A stretch of DNA of 64,000 nt from Nocardioides sp. 503 (lineage in GTDB: Bacteria > Actinomycetota > Actinomycetes > Propionibacteriales > Nocardioidaceae), in contig NZ_SPUI01000001.1 of the NCBI RefSeq assembly GCF_004522095.1, positions 1 through 64,000 of the forward strand, written 5' to 3'. A program made the translations under genes and the position numbers. Positions 6,623-14,376 of this stretch are shown here, piece after piece. Positions within the stretch are counted from its first letter, which is position 1, and each line of letters starts with the position of its first letter. Below the pieces are notes generated by a model. The model was not told the origin of the DNA. It ran no database searches and was given only the letters and a program-made list of their open reading frames with translations.

Positions 6623-8062
6623 ATGAACAGCGAGACGTACGACGTCGTGGTCATCGGAGCCGGTCCCGTCGGGGAGAACGTCGCCGACCGGGCAGTGCAG
6701 GGCGGGCTCAGCGCGGTGATCGTGGAGCGTGAGCTCGTCGGGGGCGAGTGCTCCTACTGGGCCTGCATGCCCACGAAGGCGCTGCTGCGCGACGCCTCGG
6801 CGGTCCGCGCCGCCCGGGCGCTGCCCGCGGCCGGCAAGATGGTCACCGGGCACCTGGACCCGGCCCTGGTGTTCGCCCGGCGGAACAGCTTCACCTCCGA
6901 CTGGAACGACGCCGGGCAGGTCGAGTGGCTCGAGGGCGCCAAGATCGACCTGGTCCGTGGCCATGCCCGGCTGACCGGCGCGCGCACGGTCACCGTGACC
7001 GGGCCCGACGGCGCCACGGTCGACCTGGAGGCGCGGCACGCGGTGGTCGTCGCCACCGGGAGCAACGCGCTGGTGCCGCCCATCGACGGGCTCGCCGACG
7101 TGCACCCGTGGACCAACCGGGAGGCGACCGAGGCCACGACCGTGCCCGGGCGGCTGGTGGTCATCGGGGGAGGCGTCGTGGGCTCGGAGATGGCGACCGC
7201 CTTCGGCGCCCTCGGCTCGCAGGTCACGGTGATCTCGCGGACCCGCCTGCTCCCCGGCGTCGAGTCGTTCGCCAGCGAGCACGTCATGGACGCCTTGCGG
7301 GAGTCGGGGGTGACCCTCGAGGTGGGGATCGACGCCACGGCCGCCCGCCGCGACTCCTCCGGCACCGTGCACGTCACCCTGTCCGACGGCCGGGTCATCG
7401 AGGCCGACGAGGTGCTCGTGGCCACCGGCCGGCGCCCCAGCACCGCCGACCTCGGCCTGGAGCAGGTCGGTCTGAAGCCCGGCGACTGGCTCCCCGTCGA
7501 CGACGGCCTGGCCGTGCTCGACGCGACCGGAACGCCCATCGACGGCCTGTACGCCGCCGGCGACGTCAACCACCGGGTGCTGCTGACCCACCACGGCAAG
7601 TACCAGGCCCGGGCGCTCGGCGACGCGATCGCCGCGCGGGCCCGCGGCGAGCGCCCCGACCTCGGTGTGTGGGGGCGCCACGCCGCGACCGCCGACGTAC
7701 GCGCCACGACCCAGGTCATCTTCACCGACCCCGAGGTCGCCGCCGTCGGCCTGACCGCGGAGGCCGCCGAGGCCGCCGGGCTCCGCACCCGCGTCGTCGA
7801 CTACGACCTCGCCTCGGTCGCCGGCGCGTCGATCCACGCCGACGGCTACCGCGGCCAGGCGCGGATGGTCGTCGACGACGAGCGCAACGTGCTGGTGGGC
7901 TTCACCGTGGTCGGGCCCGACGTCGCCGACCTGCTGCACGCCGCCTCGATCGCCGTCGCCGGCGAGGTCCCGCTGGACCGCCTGTGGCACGCGGTCCCCG
8001 CCTACCCGACGGTCAGCGAGATCTGGCTCCGCCTGCTCGAGACCGACGGCCGCGACCACTAG
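6623..8062 (+). CDS. FAD-dependent pyridine nucleotide-disulfide oxidoreductase (Lpd/MerA-like)
   Basis: A 479-residue flavoprotein. The FAD motif VVIGAGPVGENVADRAVQGG begins at residue 9. The redox pair is in GGECSYWACMPTKALLR, a C-x4-C arrangement as in dihydrolipoamide dehydrogenase and mercuric reductase. The NAD(P) motif VIGGGVVGSEMATAFGALG follows, then YAAGDVN for FAD binding and a dimerisation domain ending VPAYPTVSEIWLRLLE. In true Lpd the last motif is HPT..E with a catalytic His; here Tyr takes that place, as in MerA-like enzymes. It is therefore unlikely to be a standard E3 for the 2-oxoacid dehydrogenase at 22.6-25.9 kb. There is no heavy-metal-binding N-terminal domain. The ATG at 6623 has AAGGTGGAG upstream. 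Confidence 0.88.
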   Translation: MNSETYDVVVIGAGPVGENVADRAVQGGLSAVIVERELVGGECSYWACMPTKALLRDASAVRAARALPAAGKMVTGHLDPALVFARRNSFTSDWNDAGQVEWLEGAKIDLVRGHARLTGARTVTVTGPDGATVDLEARHAVVVATGSNALVPPIDGLADVHPWTNREATEATTVPGRLVVIGGGVVGSEMATAFGALGSQVTVISRTRLLPGVESFASEHVMDALRESGVTLEVGIDATAARRDSSGTVHVTLSDGRVIEADEVLVATGRRPSTADLGLEQVGLKPGDWLPVDDGLAVLDATGTPIDGLYAAGDVNHRVLLTHHGKYQARALGDAIAARARGERPDLGVWGRHAATADVRATTQVIFTDPEVAAVGLTAEAAEAAGLRTRVVDYDLASVAGASIHADGYRGQARMVVDDERNVLVGFTVVGPDVADLLHAASIAVAGEVPLDRLWHAVPAYPTVSEIWLRLLETDGRDH

Positions 8063-8071
8063 CCCCGAGGC

Positions 8072-8716
8072 TCAGTCGCGCCAGAACAGGTGGTGCACCA
8101 CGCCGTCCGGACGGGGGACGACGTCGCGGTGGTAGCAGTCCAGCAGGTCGTCGGGGGAGTCCCACAGCCGCGAGCCGGAGCCGAGCTCGACCGGTGCGAC
8201 GGCTACGTGGAGGGTGTCGACCAGCCCCGCGTCGAGGAACTGGCGCACGGTGTCGGCGCCGCCGCCGAGGCGCACGTCCTTGCCGTCGGCGGCCTCGAGC
8301 GCCAGCGCCAGGACGTCGGCGGGCTCGCCGCCCACGAAGTGGAACGTCGTGTCCGACAGGGTGAACGACGGTCGTTCGTGGTGGGTCAGGACGAAGACCG
8401 GGGTGTGGAAGGGCGGCTCGTCGCCCCACCAGCCCTGCCACTCCTCGTCGGCCCACGGGCCGCGCTGCGGGCCGAACTTGTTGCGGCCCATGATCTCGGC
8501 GCCGATGTTGCGGTGGAAGTCGCGGGTCAGGTAGTCCTCCAGGCCGCGGCTCCCGCCGGGGTCGGTGCGGTTGGGCCAGCTCGCCGTCGCCCCTGCCCAG
8601 CCCATGAACGCCATCGGGTCGGCGTGACCGAAGGGCCGCTCGAGGCTCTGGCCCTCGCCGGCGGCGTACCCGTCGCTCGACACGCCGAAGTTGTGGACCC
8701 TGACCAGCTGCGTCAC
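8072..8716 (-). CDS. dihydrofolate reductase family protein (RibD C-terminal domain)
   Basis: A 214-residue protein of the RibD_C/DHFR-like superfamily, NADPH-dependent reductases of pteridine- or pyrimidine-like substrates. Recognisable parts are the N-terminal strand VRVHNFGVSSDGYAAGEGQ, EIMGRNKFGPQRGPW, TPVFVLTHHERPSF and the nucleotide-binding KDVRLGGGADTVRQFLDAGLVD followed by LHVAVAPVELGSGSRLW. Stand-alone members have no known specific substrate. It starts with GTG at 8716, converges with the upstream flavoprotein gene (9-nt gap), and is followed on the left by no partner gene. Confidence 0.85.
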   Translation of the reverse strand: MTQLVRVHNFGVSSDGYAAGEGQSLERPFGHADPMAFMGWAGATASWPNRTDPGGSRGLEDYLTRDFHRNIGAEIMGRNKFGPQRGPWADEEWQGWWGDEPPFHTPVFVLTHHERPSFTLSDTTFHFVGGEPADVLALALEAADGKDVRLGGGADTVRQFLDAGLVDTLHVAVAPVELGSGSRLWDSPDDLLDCYHRDVVPRPDGVVHHLFWRD

Positions 8717-8804
8717 TGCGTCTCCCTCAGGTTGGTGATCGTCACCATCCTGGACCGGGCGGCGCAGGCAGACTCATCGGTGCCGAGCGGAGCGGCTGCC
8801 CTGG

Positions 8805-10007
8805 CTACTGGGGGTAGTTCAGCCACATGTGGGTGAACGTGTGGTTCGCCGTGGTGTCGCCCAGCTTCCACGGGACGTTGTAGTGGTCGTTGTTGTGGGC
8901 GGTGACGAGGTTGTTGACCGGGTCCGTGACGATCGAGACGTGCTGGTAGGTGCCGTTCTGGTCCCAGTCGTAGTTGACGATGTCGCCGTAGCCCAGACCA
9001 CCGATGCCGGGCGAGACGAGCCCGCGGCCCTGGTTGATCGTCCAGTTCCGCAGGAGCCAGTTGTTGACCCAGCGGTCGGTGCCGCACCACCGGTTGCTGT
9101 AGCCGCACGCGGACCCGTTGTAGCGCCTCCAGTAGCCGGAGCCGTCCGGCTTCTGGTCGCCACGGAAGAGGCACTGCGACACGAAGTTCGCGCAGTCACC
9201 GCCGCAGCTGTTGTAGACGGCGTAGTTCGCGTTGTAGCTGGACCAGTAGCTCGCGGCGTAGTTGACCGCCGCCTGCCAGTCGTAGGTGCCGGACACGGCG
9301 GCCAGCGCCGAGGTCGACGCGAGCGACTTCTCCGGCGACACGGGCTGCTGCCGGTCGGCGGTGGCCGCGTAGGCCTGGACGGTGCGGGAGTCGACGAGGT
9401 CGGGGGAGTCGCCGAACAGGCTGGGCTCGGCGTACGCGTCGGAGACGACGAACCAGCCGCTGGTCGACCTCTCGAGCCGCAGCTCGTGAGGAACGGAGAT
9501 GCCGCTCGTCACGGCCGTGCCCGGCTTGCGACCGGCGCCGTAGCGGGCCGGCTCGGACTTCAGCCCCTGGAGCGCCTCGCCCGTCACGGGGCGCGGATGC
9601 GGCGCCCAGGTGATCCGCGTGGTGTCGCGCAGGTGGACGACGGCGCTGCTGCTGGACTCCTGGGTCACCTCCAGGCCGCTTCCCTGCGAGCCCAGGCCCA
9701 GCATCGTCCCGTTCCAGTCGTCCGTGCGTCCGAGGCTCCGCAGATAGCCCGCACGCTCCCGCTCGAACCGCAGCACCGACGCCGACGCCGGTCCCCGGAG
9801 AGTCGCCGCCCGGGTGCTGTCGGCGGCTGCGGCTCGGGCCGCGAGGTACTGCTCGACGGCCTCCGCGACGGACCTTTCGGCGGGGGCCGCGCCCCGCGCG
9901 GCGCCGGCGCCGAGGCCCCCGACGGCGATGGCCGCCGCGCTCGAGCCCGCGAGGCGGAGCATGCCGCGTCGCGTCGGCCTCATGTCCGGCGTGGGGTGGT
10001 CGCTCAT
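8805..10007 (-). CDS. Tat-exported amidase-domain protein (putative cell-wall hydrolase)
   Basis: A 400-residue secreted protein. The N-terminus RPTRRGMLRLAGSSAAAIAV is a twin-arginine signal peptide followed by an alanine-rich region. Residues 40-230 form a linker or recognition domain. The C-terminal domain, from about residue 240, starts YDWQAAVNYAASYWSSYN and contains GGDCANFVSQCLF, YWRRYNGSACGYSNRWC and YQHVSIVTDP. This is the amidase_6 (NlpC/P60-like) arrangement, with a nucleophilic Cys in DCANFVSQ and a His in QHVSI. Members are secreted and probably cut peptidoglycan or related amides. A GGAGG site lies just before the ATG at 10007. No neighbour suggests a specific target. Confidence 0.85.
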   Translation of the reverse strand: MSDHPTPDMRPTRRGMLRLAGSSAAAIAVGGLGAGAARGAAPAERSVAEAVEQYLAARAAAADSTRAATLRGPASASVLRFERERAGYLRSLGRTDDWNGTMLGLGSQGSGLEVTQESSSSAVVHLRDTTRITWAPHPRPVTGEALQGLKSEPARYGAGRKPGTAVTSGISVPHELRLERSTSGWFVVSDAYAEPSLFGDSPDLVDSRTVQAYAATADRQQPVSPEKSLASTSALAAVSGTYDWQAAVNYAASYWSSYNANYAVYNSCGGDCANFVSQCLFRGDQKPDGSGYWRRYNGSACGYSNRWCGTDRWVNNWLLRNWTINQGRGLVSPGIGGLGYGDIVNYDWDQNGTYQHVSIVTDPVNNLVTAHNNDHYNVPWKLGDTTANHTFTHMWLNYPQ

Positions 10008-10120
10008 GTCTGGCCTCCGCTTCCCGAGGCACCCGCGGCCTCCCGTGTCAGGTCACCCTGACGCGGGCGCAGCGGGCGGTCAATGACCCGAACGGGCCAT
10101 ATCGACCCGGTGCCGCAGGC

Positions 10121-10825
10121 CTACGAGGACTGGCGACGCGCCAGCTCGAGCAGCTCGGCCTGGGTCGGTGAGACCGGGACGCCGCCCTCGGTGACCTGCT
10201 GCCGGAGCTCTGCGGGGAACAGGCGCGCGATGTCCTCCTCGAGCCTCTCCTGCCGGGGCAGCTCGACCTCGGTGAGCTCGATGTCGGTGCCGGAGCCGGC
10301 GACCGTGAGCACGGCCGGCTGCGACAGCCCGGATCGGAGCACGGCGTCGCTGCCCGTCGTGTAGCGCCCGCAGAGGACCCAGGCATAGAGGTGGTGGGCG
10401 GCCGCGTCTGCGGCGAGGACGTTCATCCCGCACAGCACCACGCTGCCAGGCTGGTCCGCCCCCAGCCCGGACGTGATCGCCGGGTCTGCCGCCAGCTGGG
10501 AGATCAGGGCGGCGTCCCGGGACGCAGGAGGGGCCGACGGCGTCCCTGCGGGACTCGTGGGGCTCGGCTGCCCGGTGCCCGTGCCGGCTGTCGCCGGCGG
10601 CGGGTCGGTGACCGTCTCGTCGCCGAGTCCCGCGGCCGCGACCGCTCCGACGGCGATGACCGCCACCGCGGCGGCCACGGCGGGCACCACCAGGGCGGTG
10701 CGGCGGCGGCGGATCCGGGCCGCCCGTCGGATGACGCCCGGGACCGGGTCGCCGGCGGGGGTGATCTGCTCGGCACGGGCCCGCTGCACTTCGTAGATGC
10801 GGCGGTCCAGGTCGTCGGTCGTCAT
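10121..10825 (-). CDS. membrane protein co-encoded with an ECF sigma factor (anti-sigma-like)
   Basis: A 234-residue protein with a short cytoplasmic N-terminus (MTTDDLDRRIYEVQRARAEQ), an Arg-rich stretch, one transmembrane segment (ALVVPAVAAAVAVIAVGAVA, about residues 43-62), a Pro/Thr/Ser-rich linker and an external C-terminal domain of about 140 residues with two or more Cys. The ATG at 10825 overlaps the stop of the upstream sigma gene by 4 nt. That position and topology are typical of membrane anti-sigma or sensor partners of SigE-family sigma factors. It lacks an obvious zinc anti-sigma motif, so the role is inferred from context. Confidence 0.72.
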   Translation of the reverse strand: MTTDDLDRRIYEVQRARAEQITPAGDPVPGVIRRAARIRRRRTALVVPAVAAAVAVIAVGAVAAAGLGDETVTDPPPATAGTGTGQPSPTSPAGTPSAPPASRDAALISQLAADPAITSGLGADQPGSVVLCGMNVLAADAAAHHLYAWVLCGRYTTGSDAVLRSGLSQPAVLTVAGSGTDIELTEVELPRQERLEEDIARLFPAELRQQVTEGGVPVSPTQAELLELARRQSS

Positions 10826-11331
10826 GAGGACACCTCTTCTGTCTGAGCGATGAGCAGCCGCAGCTTCTGGCGGGCCTTGGAGGTCTGGCTCCGGACCGTG
10901 CCCGCCGAGATGGACAGGGCATCGCAGATCTCGGCCTCGGTCAGGTCCTCGTAGTAGCGCAGGACGAGGATGGCGCGCTGGCGTGTCGGCAGCGTCATGA
11001 TCCCGCGCCAGAGGTAGTCGTGCTCGTCGACCTCGGCGGTGGGCTCGGGGACGTGGTGCTCCTTCCCCTCCATCGCGGCCACGACGTCCCACGGCCGCCG
11101 TCCACGCCACCGGCTGATCGACCCGTGGACCATCACGCGTCGCAGGTAGGCGTCGGGGTTCGTCACCTCGCGTCGTGCCGACGCGAGCCACAGCTTGGCC
11201 AGCGAGTCCTGCACGAGGTCCTCGGCGTAGCCGTGGTCACCGGTCAGGAGGAACGCCCGTCGCAGCAGCGCGGGGTAGCGGCTGCGCACGAAGTCCGCGA
11301 GCTCGTCCTCCACGACATCTCCTGTGTCCAT
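10822..11331 (-). CDS. SigE-family ECF RNA polymerase sigma factor
   Basis: A 169-residue sigma factor of the actinobacterial SigE-like ECF group. Region 2 is seen in ADFVRSRYPALLRRAFLLTG and DLVQDSLAKLWLA. Region 4 is seen in LPTRQRAILVLRYYEDLTEA followed by the helix-turn-helix AEICDALSISAGTVRSQTSK. It directs RNA polymerase to a small stress or envelope regulon. Its partner at 10121-10825 overlaps its 3' end and is probably the anti-sigma factor. The ATG at 11331 gives the usual family length; a GTG seven codons later is an alternative. The regulon is not deducible here. Confidence 0.9.
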   Translation of the reverse strand: MDTGDVVEDELADFVRSRYPALLRRAFLLTGDHGYAEDLVQDSLAKLWLASARREVTNPDAYLRRVMVHGSISRWRGRRPWDVVAAMEGKEHHVPEPTAEVDEHDYLWRGIMTLPTRQRAILVLRYYEDLTEAEICDALSISAGTVRSQTSKARQKLRLLIAQTEEVSS

Positions 11332-11409
11332 ACCTACTCCGACGCACGCCGTCGCCGATCCGATGCCTCCCTCGACCGACGAGTTCGCCGCGACCTGGTC
11401 GGGGACGGC

Positions 11410-12450
11410 TCAGTCGATCGTGCTGGTGTCGATCACGAAGCGGTAGCGGACGTCGGAGGCGAGGACCCGCTCGTAGGCCTCGTTGACCTGGTCGGCCGCG
11501 ATGACCTCGACCTCGGCACCCAGGCCGTGCTCGGCGCAGAAGTCGAGCATCTCCTGGGTCAGGGCGATGCCGCCGATCATCGAGCCGGCGAAGGAGCGGC
11601 GCCCGCCGATGAGCGACATGGCGTGGACCGGCAGCGGGTCGGCCGGGGCGCCGACGTTGACCAGCGTGCCGTCGACGGCGAGCAGGCGCAGGTAGGCGTT
11701 GACGTCGATCGCGGCGCTGACGGTGTTGACGATCAGGTCGAAGCGGCCGGCGAGCTGCTCGAAGGTCTCCGGGTCGGACGTGGCGAAGTACTCGTCCGCG
11801 CCCAGGCGCAGTCCGTCCTCCTGCTTCTTCAGCGACTGCGACAGGACGGTGACCTCGGCGCCGAGCGCGTGGGCGATCTTGACCGCCATGTGACCCAATC
11901 CGCCGAGGCCGACGACGGCGACCAACTTGCCGGGTCCGGCGTTCCAGTGCCGCAGCGGGGCGTACGTCGTGATGCCCGCGCAGAGCAGGGGCGCCGCGGC
12001 GGCCGGGTCGAGGCCGTCCGGGACCGACAGGACGTAGTCGGCGTCCACGACGACGTGGGTGGAGTAGCCGCCCTGGGTGGTGGTGCCGTCGCGGTCGGTG
12101 ACGGCGTAGGTGCCGACCATGCCGTCGAGGCAGTACTGCTCGTCGCCGTTGCGGCAGTTGACGCACTCCCCGCAGGAGTTGACCATGCAGCCGACGCCGA
12201 CGCGGTCGCCGACCTGGTGGCGGGTCACGTCGGAGCCGACCTCGGCGACGACGCCGACGATCTCGTGGCCGGGGACGACGGGGAACGGCTGCGGACCCCA
12301 GTCGCCGTTGACGGTGTGGATGTCGGAGTGGCAGATGCCGGCGTACTGGATGTCGATCAGGACGTCGTTGGCGCCGACGTCGCGGCGCTCGATGGTGGTC
12401 TTGGCCAGGGGCTGGCCGGCCGCGGGGGCGGCGTAGGCGGTGACGCGCAT
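11410..12450 (-). CDS. NAD(P)-dependent zinc alcohol dehydrogenase (YahK/cinnamyl-ADH type)
   Basis: A 346-residue medium-chain dehydrogenase that reduces aldehydes, usually with NADPH. Catalytic zinc motifs are [16 protein letters not shown] and [10 protein letters not shown]; the structural zinc loop is [17 protein letters not shown]. The cofactor motif [15 protein letters not shown] is at about residue 180. The C-terminus keeps the family pattern [20 protein letters not shown] (with VN in place of IN). GAAGGAAG precedes the ATG at 12450 by 8 nt. It is the last gene of a minus-strand operon after merR and the cupin gene, so it is likely under control of the MerR regulator and serves in aldehyde detoxification. 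That function is inferred. Confidence 0.9.
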   Translation of the reverse strand: MRVTAYAAPAAGQPLAKTTIERRDVGANDVLIDIQYAGICHSDIHTVNGDWGPQPFPVVPGHEIVGVVAEVGSDVTRHQVGDRVGVGCMVNSCGECVNCRNGDEQYCLDGMVGTYAVTDRDGTTTQGGYSTHVVVDADYVLSVPDGLDPAAAAPLLCAGITTYAPLRHWNAGPGKLVAVVGLGGLGHMAVKIAHALGAEVTVLSQSLKKQEDGLRLGADEYFATSDPETFEQLAGRFDLIVNTVSAAIDVNAYLRLLAVDGTLVNVGAPADPLPVHAMSLIGGRRSFAGSMIGGIALTQEMLDFCAEHGLGAEVEVIAADQVNEAYERVLASDVRYRFVIDTSTID

Positions 12451-12517
12451 GGGGGTACTTCCTTCGGGTCTGGGGGTGGAGCCGGTCTGGTGCGTGGGGA
12501 AGGGGGAGCGGGAGGGA

Positions 12518-12913
12518 CTAGGTGGGGTACTCCTCGTCGGTGACGTGGTCGAGCCAGGTGACGACCTCGCCGTGCTCGTCGGCCTCCTGGATGGCGACGT
12601 GCGCCATGAACCGCTCGGGGGTGGCGCCGTGCCAGTGCTCCTCGCCGGGCTCGATGTAGACGACGTCGCCGGGGCGGATCTCGCGCACGCCGCCCTCGCG
12701 GGTGGCGACGAGGCCGATGCCGTCGGTGACGTAGAGGGTCTGCCCCTTCGGGTGGTGGTGCCAGGCCGTACGCGCGCCCGGGCTGAACCGGACGTGCGCG
12801 CAGCCCACGGCGGACTGCTCGTCGGGGTTGCGGATGCCGTCGATCTGGACGGTGCCGGTGAACCAGTCCGCCGGTCCGGGCGCGGTCCGGCCGCCGCTCG
12901 TGGTGAGTCTCAT
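12518..12913 (-). CDS. cupin-domain protein
   Basis: A 131-residue single-domain cupin. Motif 1 is [20 protein letters not shown], with the metal-binding His cluster and Gln, and motif 2 is [17 protein letters not shown]. It is close to the small cupins often annotated as carboxymuconolactone-decarboxylase-like or quercetinase-like proteins that sit beside aldehyde reductases. The actual reaction is unknown. It lies 24 nt after merR and 67 nt before the ADH gene on the same strand, making a merR-cupin-adh operon. The ATG at 12913 is preceded by a GAGG-type site. Confidence 0.85.
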   Translation of the reverse strand: MRLTTSGGRTAPGPADWFTGTVQIDGIRNPDEQSAVGCAHVRFSPGARTAWHHHPKGQTLYVTDGIGLVATREGGVREIRPGDVVYIEPGEEHWHGATPERFMAHVAIQEADEHGEVVTWLDHVTDEEYPT

Positions 12914-12937
12914 GGTGCCTCGTTCCTCGGTAGTGGG

Positions 12938-13390
12938 TCAGGCGCGCCGGAGCTCGTCGGCGAGGACGCGGGCCTCGCCCGACAGCAGCTCGGCGCGGGC
13001 CTCGTCGCCGGCGTCGACGGCGTGCCAGTAGTCGATCTTGAGCGCGACGTAGCGCTGGCGCAGCACGAGCTGCTGCGCCTCGTCGGTGAGCCGGCGGCGT
13101 CGCTCCTCGAGCAGCTCGATCTGCTCACGCGCCGCCGACGGACCGACCTGGCCGTTGGCGACGTACCTCTTCATGTCACTGACGGACATCCCGGTCGCGG
13201 CGAGGCAGGCGACCCACATGACCTGGTCGAGGTCGTCCTCGCCGTAGAGGCGGTGCCCGCTGCTGGCTCCGCGGCTGATCGGGGCGATGACGCCGATGGA
13301 CTCGTAGTAGCGCAGCGTGCTGGCCGGCAGCCCCGTCAGGGCGGCCGCCTCCTTGATCGTGTACTCGTGCTGCGTGGTCCGGGCGCTCAT
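12938..13390 (-). CDS. MerR-family transcriptional regulator
   Basis: A 150-residue one-component regulator. The N-terminal winged helix-turn-helix is YTIKEAAALTGLPASTLRYY, followed by ESIGVIAPISR and HRLYGEDDLDQVMWVACLAA. A coiled-coil dimerisation helix covers about residues 80-125 (REQIELLEERRRRLTDEAQQ). There is no metal-binding Cys cluster, which fits the MerR subfamily that senses aldehydes or organic stress. The start codon lies 7 nt after a -10 box, so the transcript is probably leaderless. A perfect 18-bp palindrome covers its promoter spacer. It is first in the operon with the cupin and aldehyde-reductase-type ADH. Confidence 0.9.
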   Translation of the reverse strand: MSARTTQHEYTIKEAAALTGLPASTLRYYESIGVIAPISRGASSGHRLYGEDDLDQVMWVACLAATGMSVSDMKRYVANGQVGPSAAREQIELLEERRRRLTDEAQQLVLRQRYVALKIDYWHAVDAGDEARAELLSGEARVLADELRRA

Positions 13391-13397
13391 GTCATCG

Positions 13398-13427
13398 ACG
13401 TTAGGAACTTCAAGTACTTGAAGTCAA
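13398..13427 (-). promoter_or_regulatory. MerR-type promoter with perfect palindromic operator
   Basis: On the minus strand, -35 TTGACT (13427-13422) and -10 TAACGT (13403-13398) are separated by 18 nt. The spacer region is overlapped by the perfect 18-bp palindrome ACTTCAAGTACTTGAAGT (13407-13424). Long spacers filled by a palindrome are the hallmark of MerR-activated promoters. The merR ATG is 7 nt after the -10 box. Confidence 0.75.
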
Positions 13428-13465
13428 AGGCCGGCTGCGTCACACCGACGGCAGCGCAGCACGAC

Positions 13466-13501
13466 GCCGGACCCCGGTCGATGTCTCGACTGGGGGCCGG
13501 C
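13466..13501 (-). terminator. terminator hairpin downstream of the secreted-protein gene
   Basis: Two 16-nt arms (13466-13481 and 13486-13501) can pair at 14 of 16 positions around a 4-nt TGTC loop. The outer part is GCCGG/CCGGC, the inner part GGTCGA/TCGACT. It starts 16 nt after the stop of the gene ending at 13517. There is no T run, which is common in actinobacteria. Confidence 0.55.
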
Positions 13502-13516
13502 GCGGCGGAGGGACGG

Positions 13517-14203
13517 TCAGGCGTGGGGCTGGCGCGGCCCCAACTTGAGGTGCTTGTCGCCGATGCGACCTGACAGGCGGGAGTCGTCGCCCATGGACGT
13601 GCGCAGGTTGCGGGGCGCCGCGACCATGCCGAGGCCGACCTTCACCCAGGCGGGGTCGCCGAGACAGGACCGGGGGATCGTCGCGGTGACCTGCTTAGTG
13701 GAGCGCTTCGCCGACCAGGTCGCGCCGACGCATTCCGCCTCGTCGCCGGAACCGGACGGGGTGAGGCTGAACGCCTCGCCGATGGGGCGCTTGGAGTAGT
13801 CGACCATCAGGTCGAAGCGTCGGCCGTCGGGCGTCTGGATCTCGCCGATCATCAGGCGGTAGCCCGAGCGGCCCAGCTCTCGGACGCGCGTCTTCACGAC
13901 GAGCTGCTCGGCCTGGTGGTCCACGACGGTCCGGGTGATGTCGGAGGTGCGGTTGCGCGGGGCCGGCTGCTTCTTCTCCGACTCGGTGTCGAAGCGGATC
14001 GCGTCGCGACGCGCGTCGCGGTGCACGACGCGGTGCTCGCCCTGGGCGGCCTGAGCGGGGCTCGACGCGGCCGGTGCCGCGCCGGGCGCGGCGGAGGCGA
14101 TGACGGCGGGAGTCAGTGCGGCGACGGCGAGGACGGCGGAGCCGGCCAGGGCGGCGAACGCGAGCGGTGTGCGGGGACGGCGGGGGCGGGAGGTGGTGGT
14201 CAT
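13517..14203 (-). CDS. secreted hypothetical protein
   Basis: A 228-residue protein with an N-terminal export signal: basic start, then LAFAALAGSAVLAVAALTPA and an Ala/Pro-rich cleavage region. The mature part carries HRDARRDAIRFDTESEKKQ, a middle beta-rich region (YRLMIGEIQTPDGRRFDLM) and ECVGATWSAKRSTKQVTATI followed by IPRSCLGDPAWVKVGLGM. The two Cys may form a disulfide. The same general layout is seen in actinobacterial secreted proteins of unknown role. ATG 14203 was chosen; a GTG three codons upstream (14212) is also possible. It is monocistronic, with a hairpin terminator after it. Confidence 0.7.
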   Translation of the reverse strand: MTTTSRPRRPRTPLAFAALAGSAVLAVAALTPAVIASAAPGAAPAASSPAQAAQGEHRVVHRDARRDAIRFDTESEKKQPAPRNRTSDITRTVVDHQAEQLVVKTRVRELGRSGYRLMIGEIQTPDGRRFDLMVDYSKRPIGEAFSLTPSGSGDEAECVGATWSAKRSTKQVTATIPRSCLGDPAWVKVGLGMVAAPRNLRTSMGDDSRLSGRIGDKHLKLGPRQPHA

Positions 14204-14376
14204 GGGCACCACTGTGCGCGAGCGTCAGCGCCGGCGAATGCGTCCGGGTACTCAGGTCGTGACCCAGACCACGCTGAGATCCGTGCGCCACGGGTTGAGA
14301 ACTGCCTCGGCGCGATGCTCACGTCGGACGGGGCGGCGATCTACAGTGCTGTCCCATCGTCGAAGGGGAGCTGGGC

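Noticed and set aside
5157-8062. Long overlapping frames on both strands across the GntP and flavoprotein genes
   Set aside because: They are shadows of third-position GC bias; the true frames have membrane segments and FAD motifs.
6623-8062. Naming the flavoprotein as the E3 subunit for the 22.6-25.9 kb dehydrogenase
   Set aside because: It is 14 kb away and lacks the catalytic His of lipoamide dehydrogenases.
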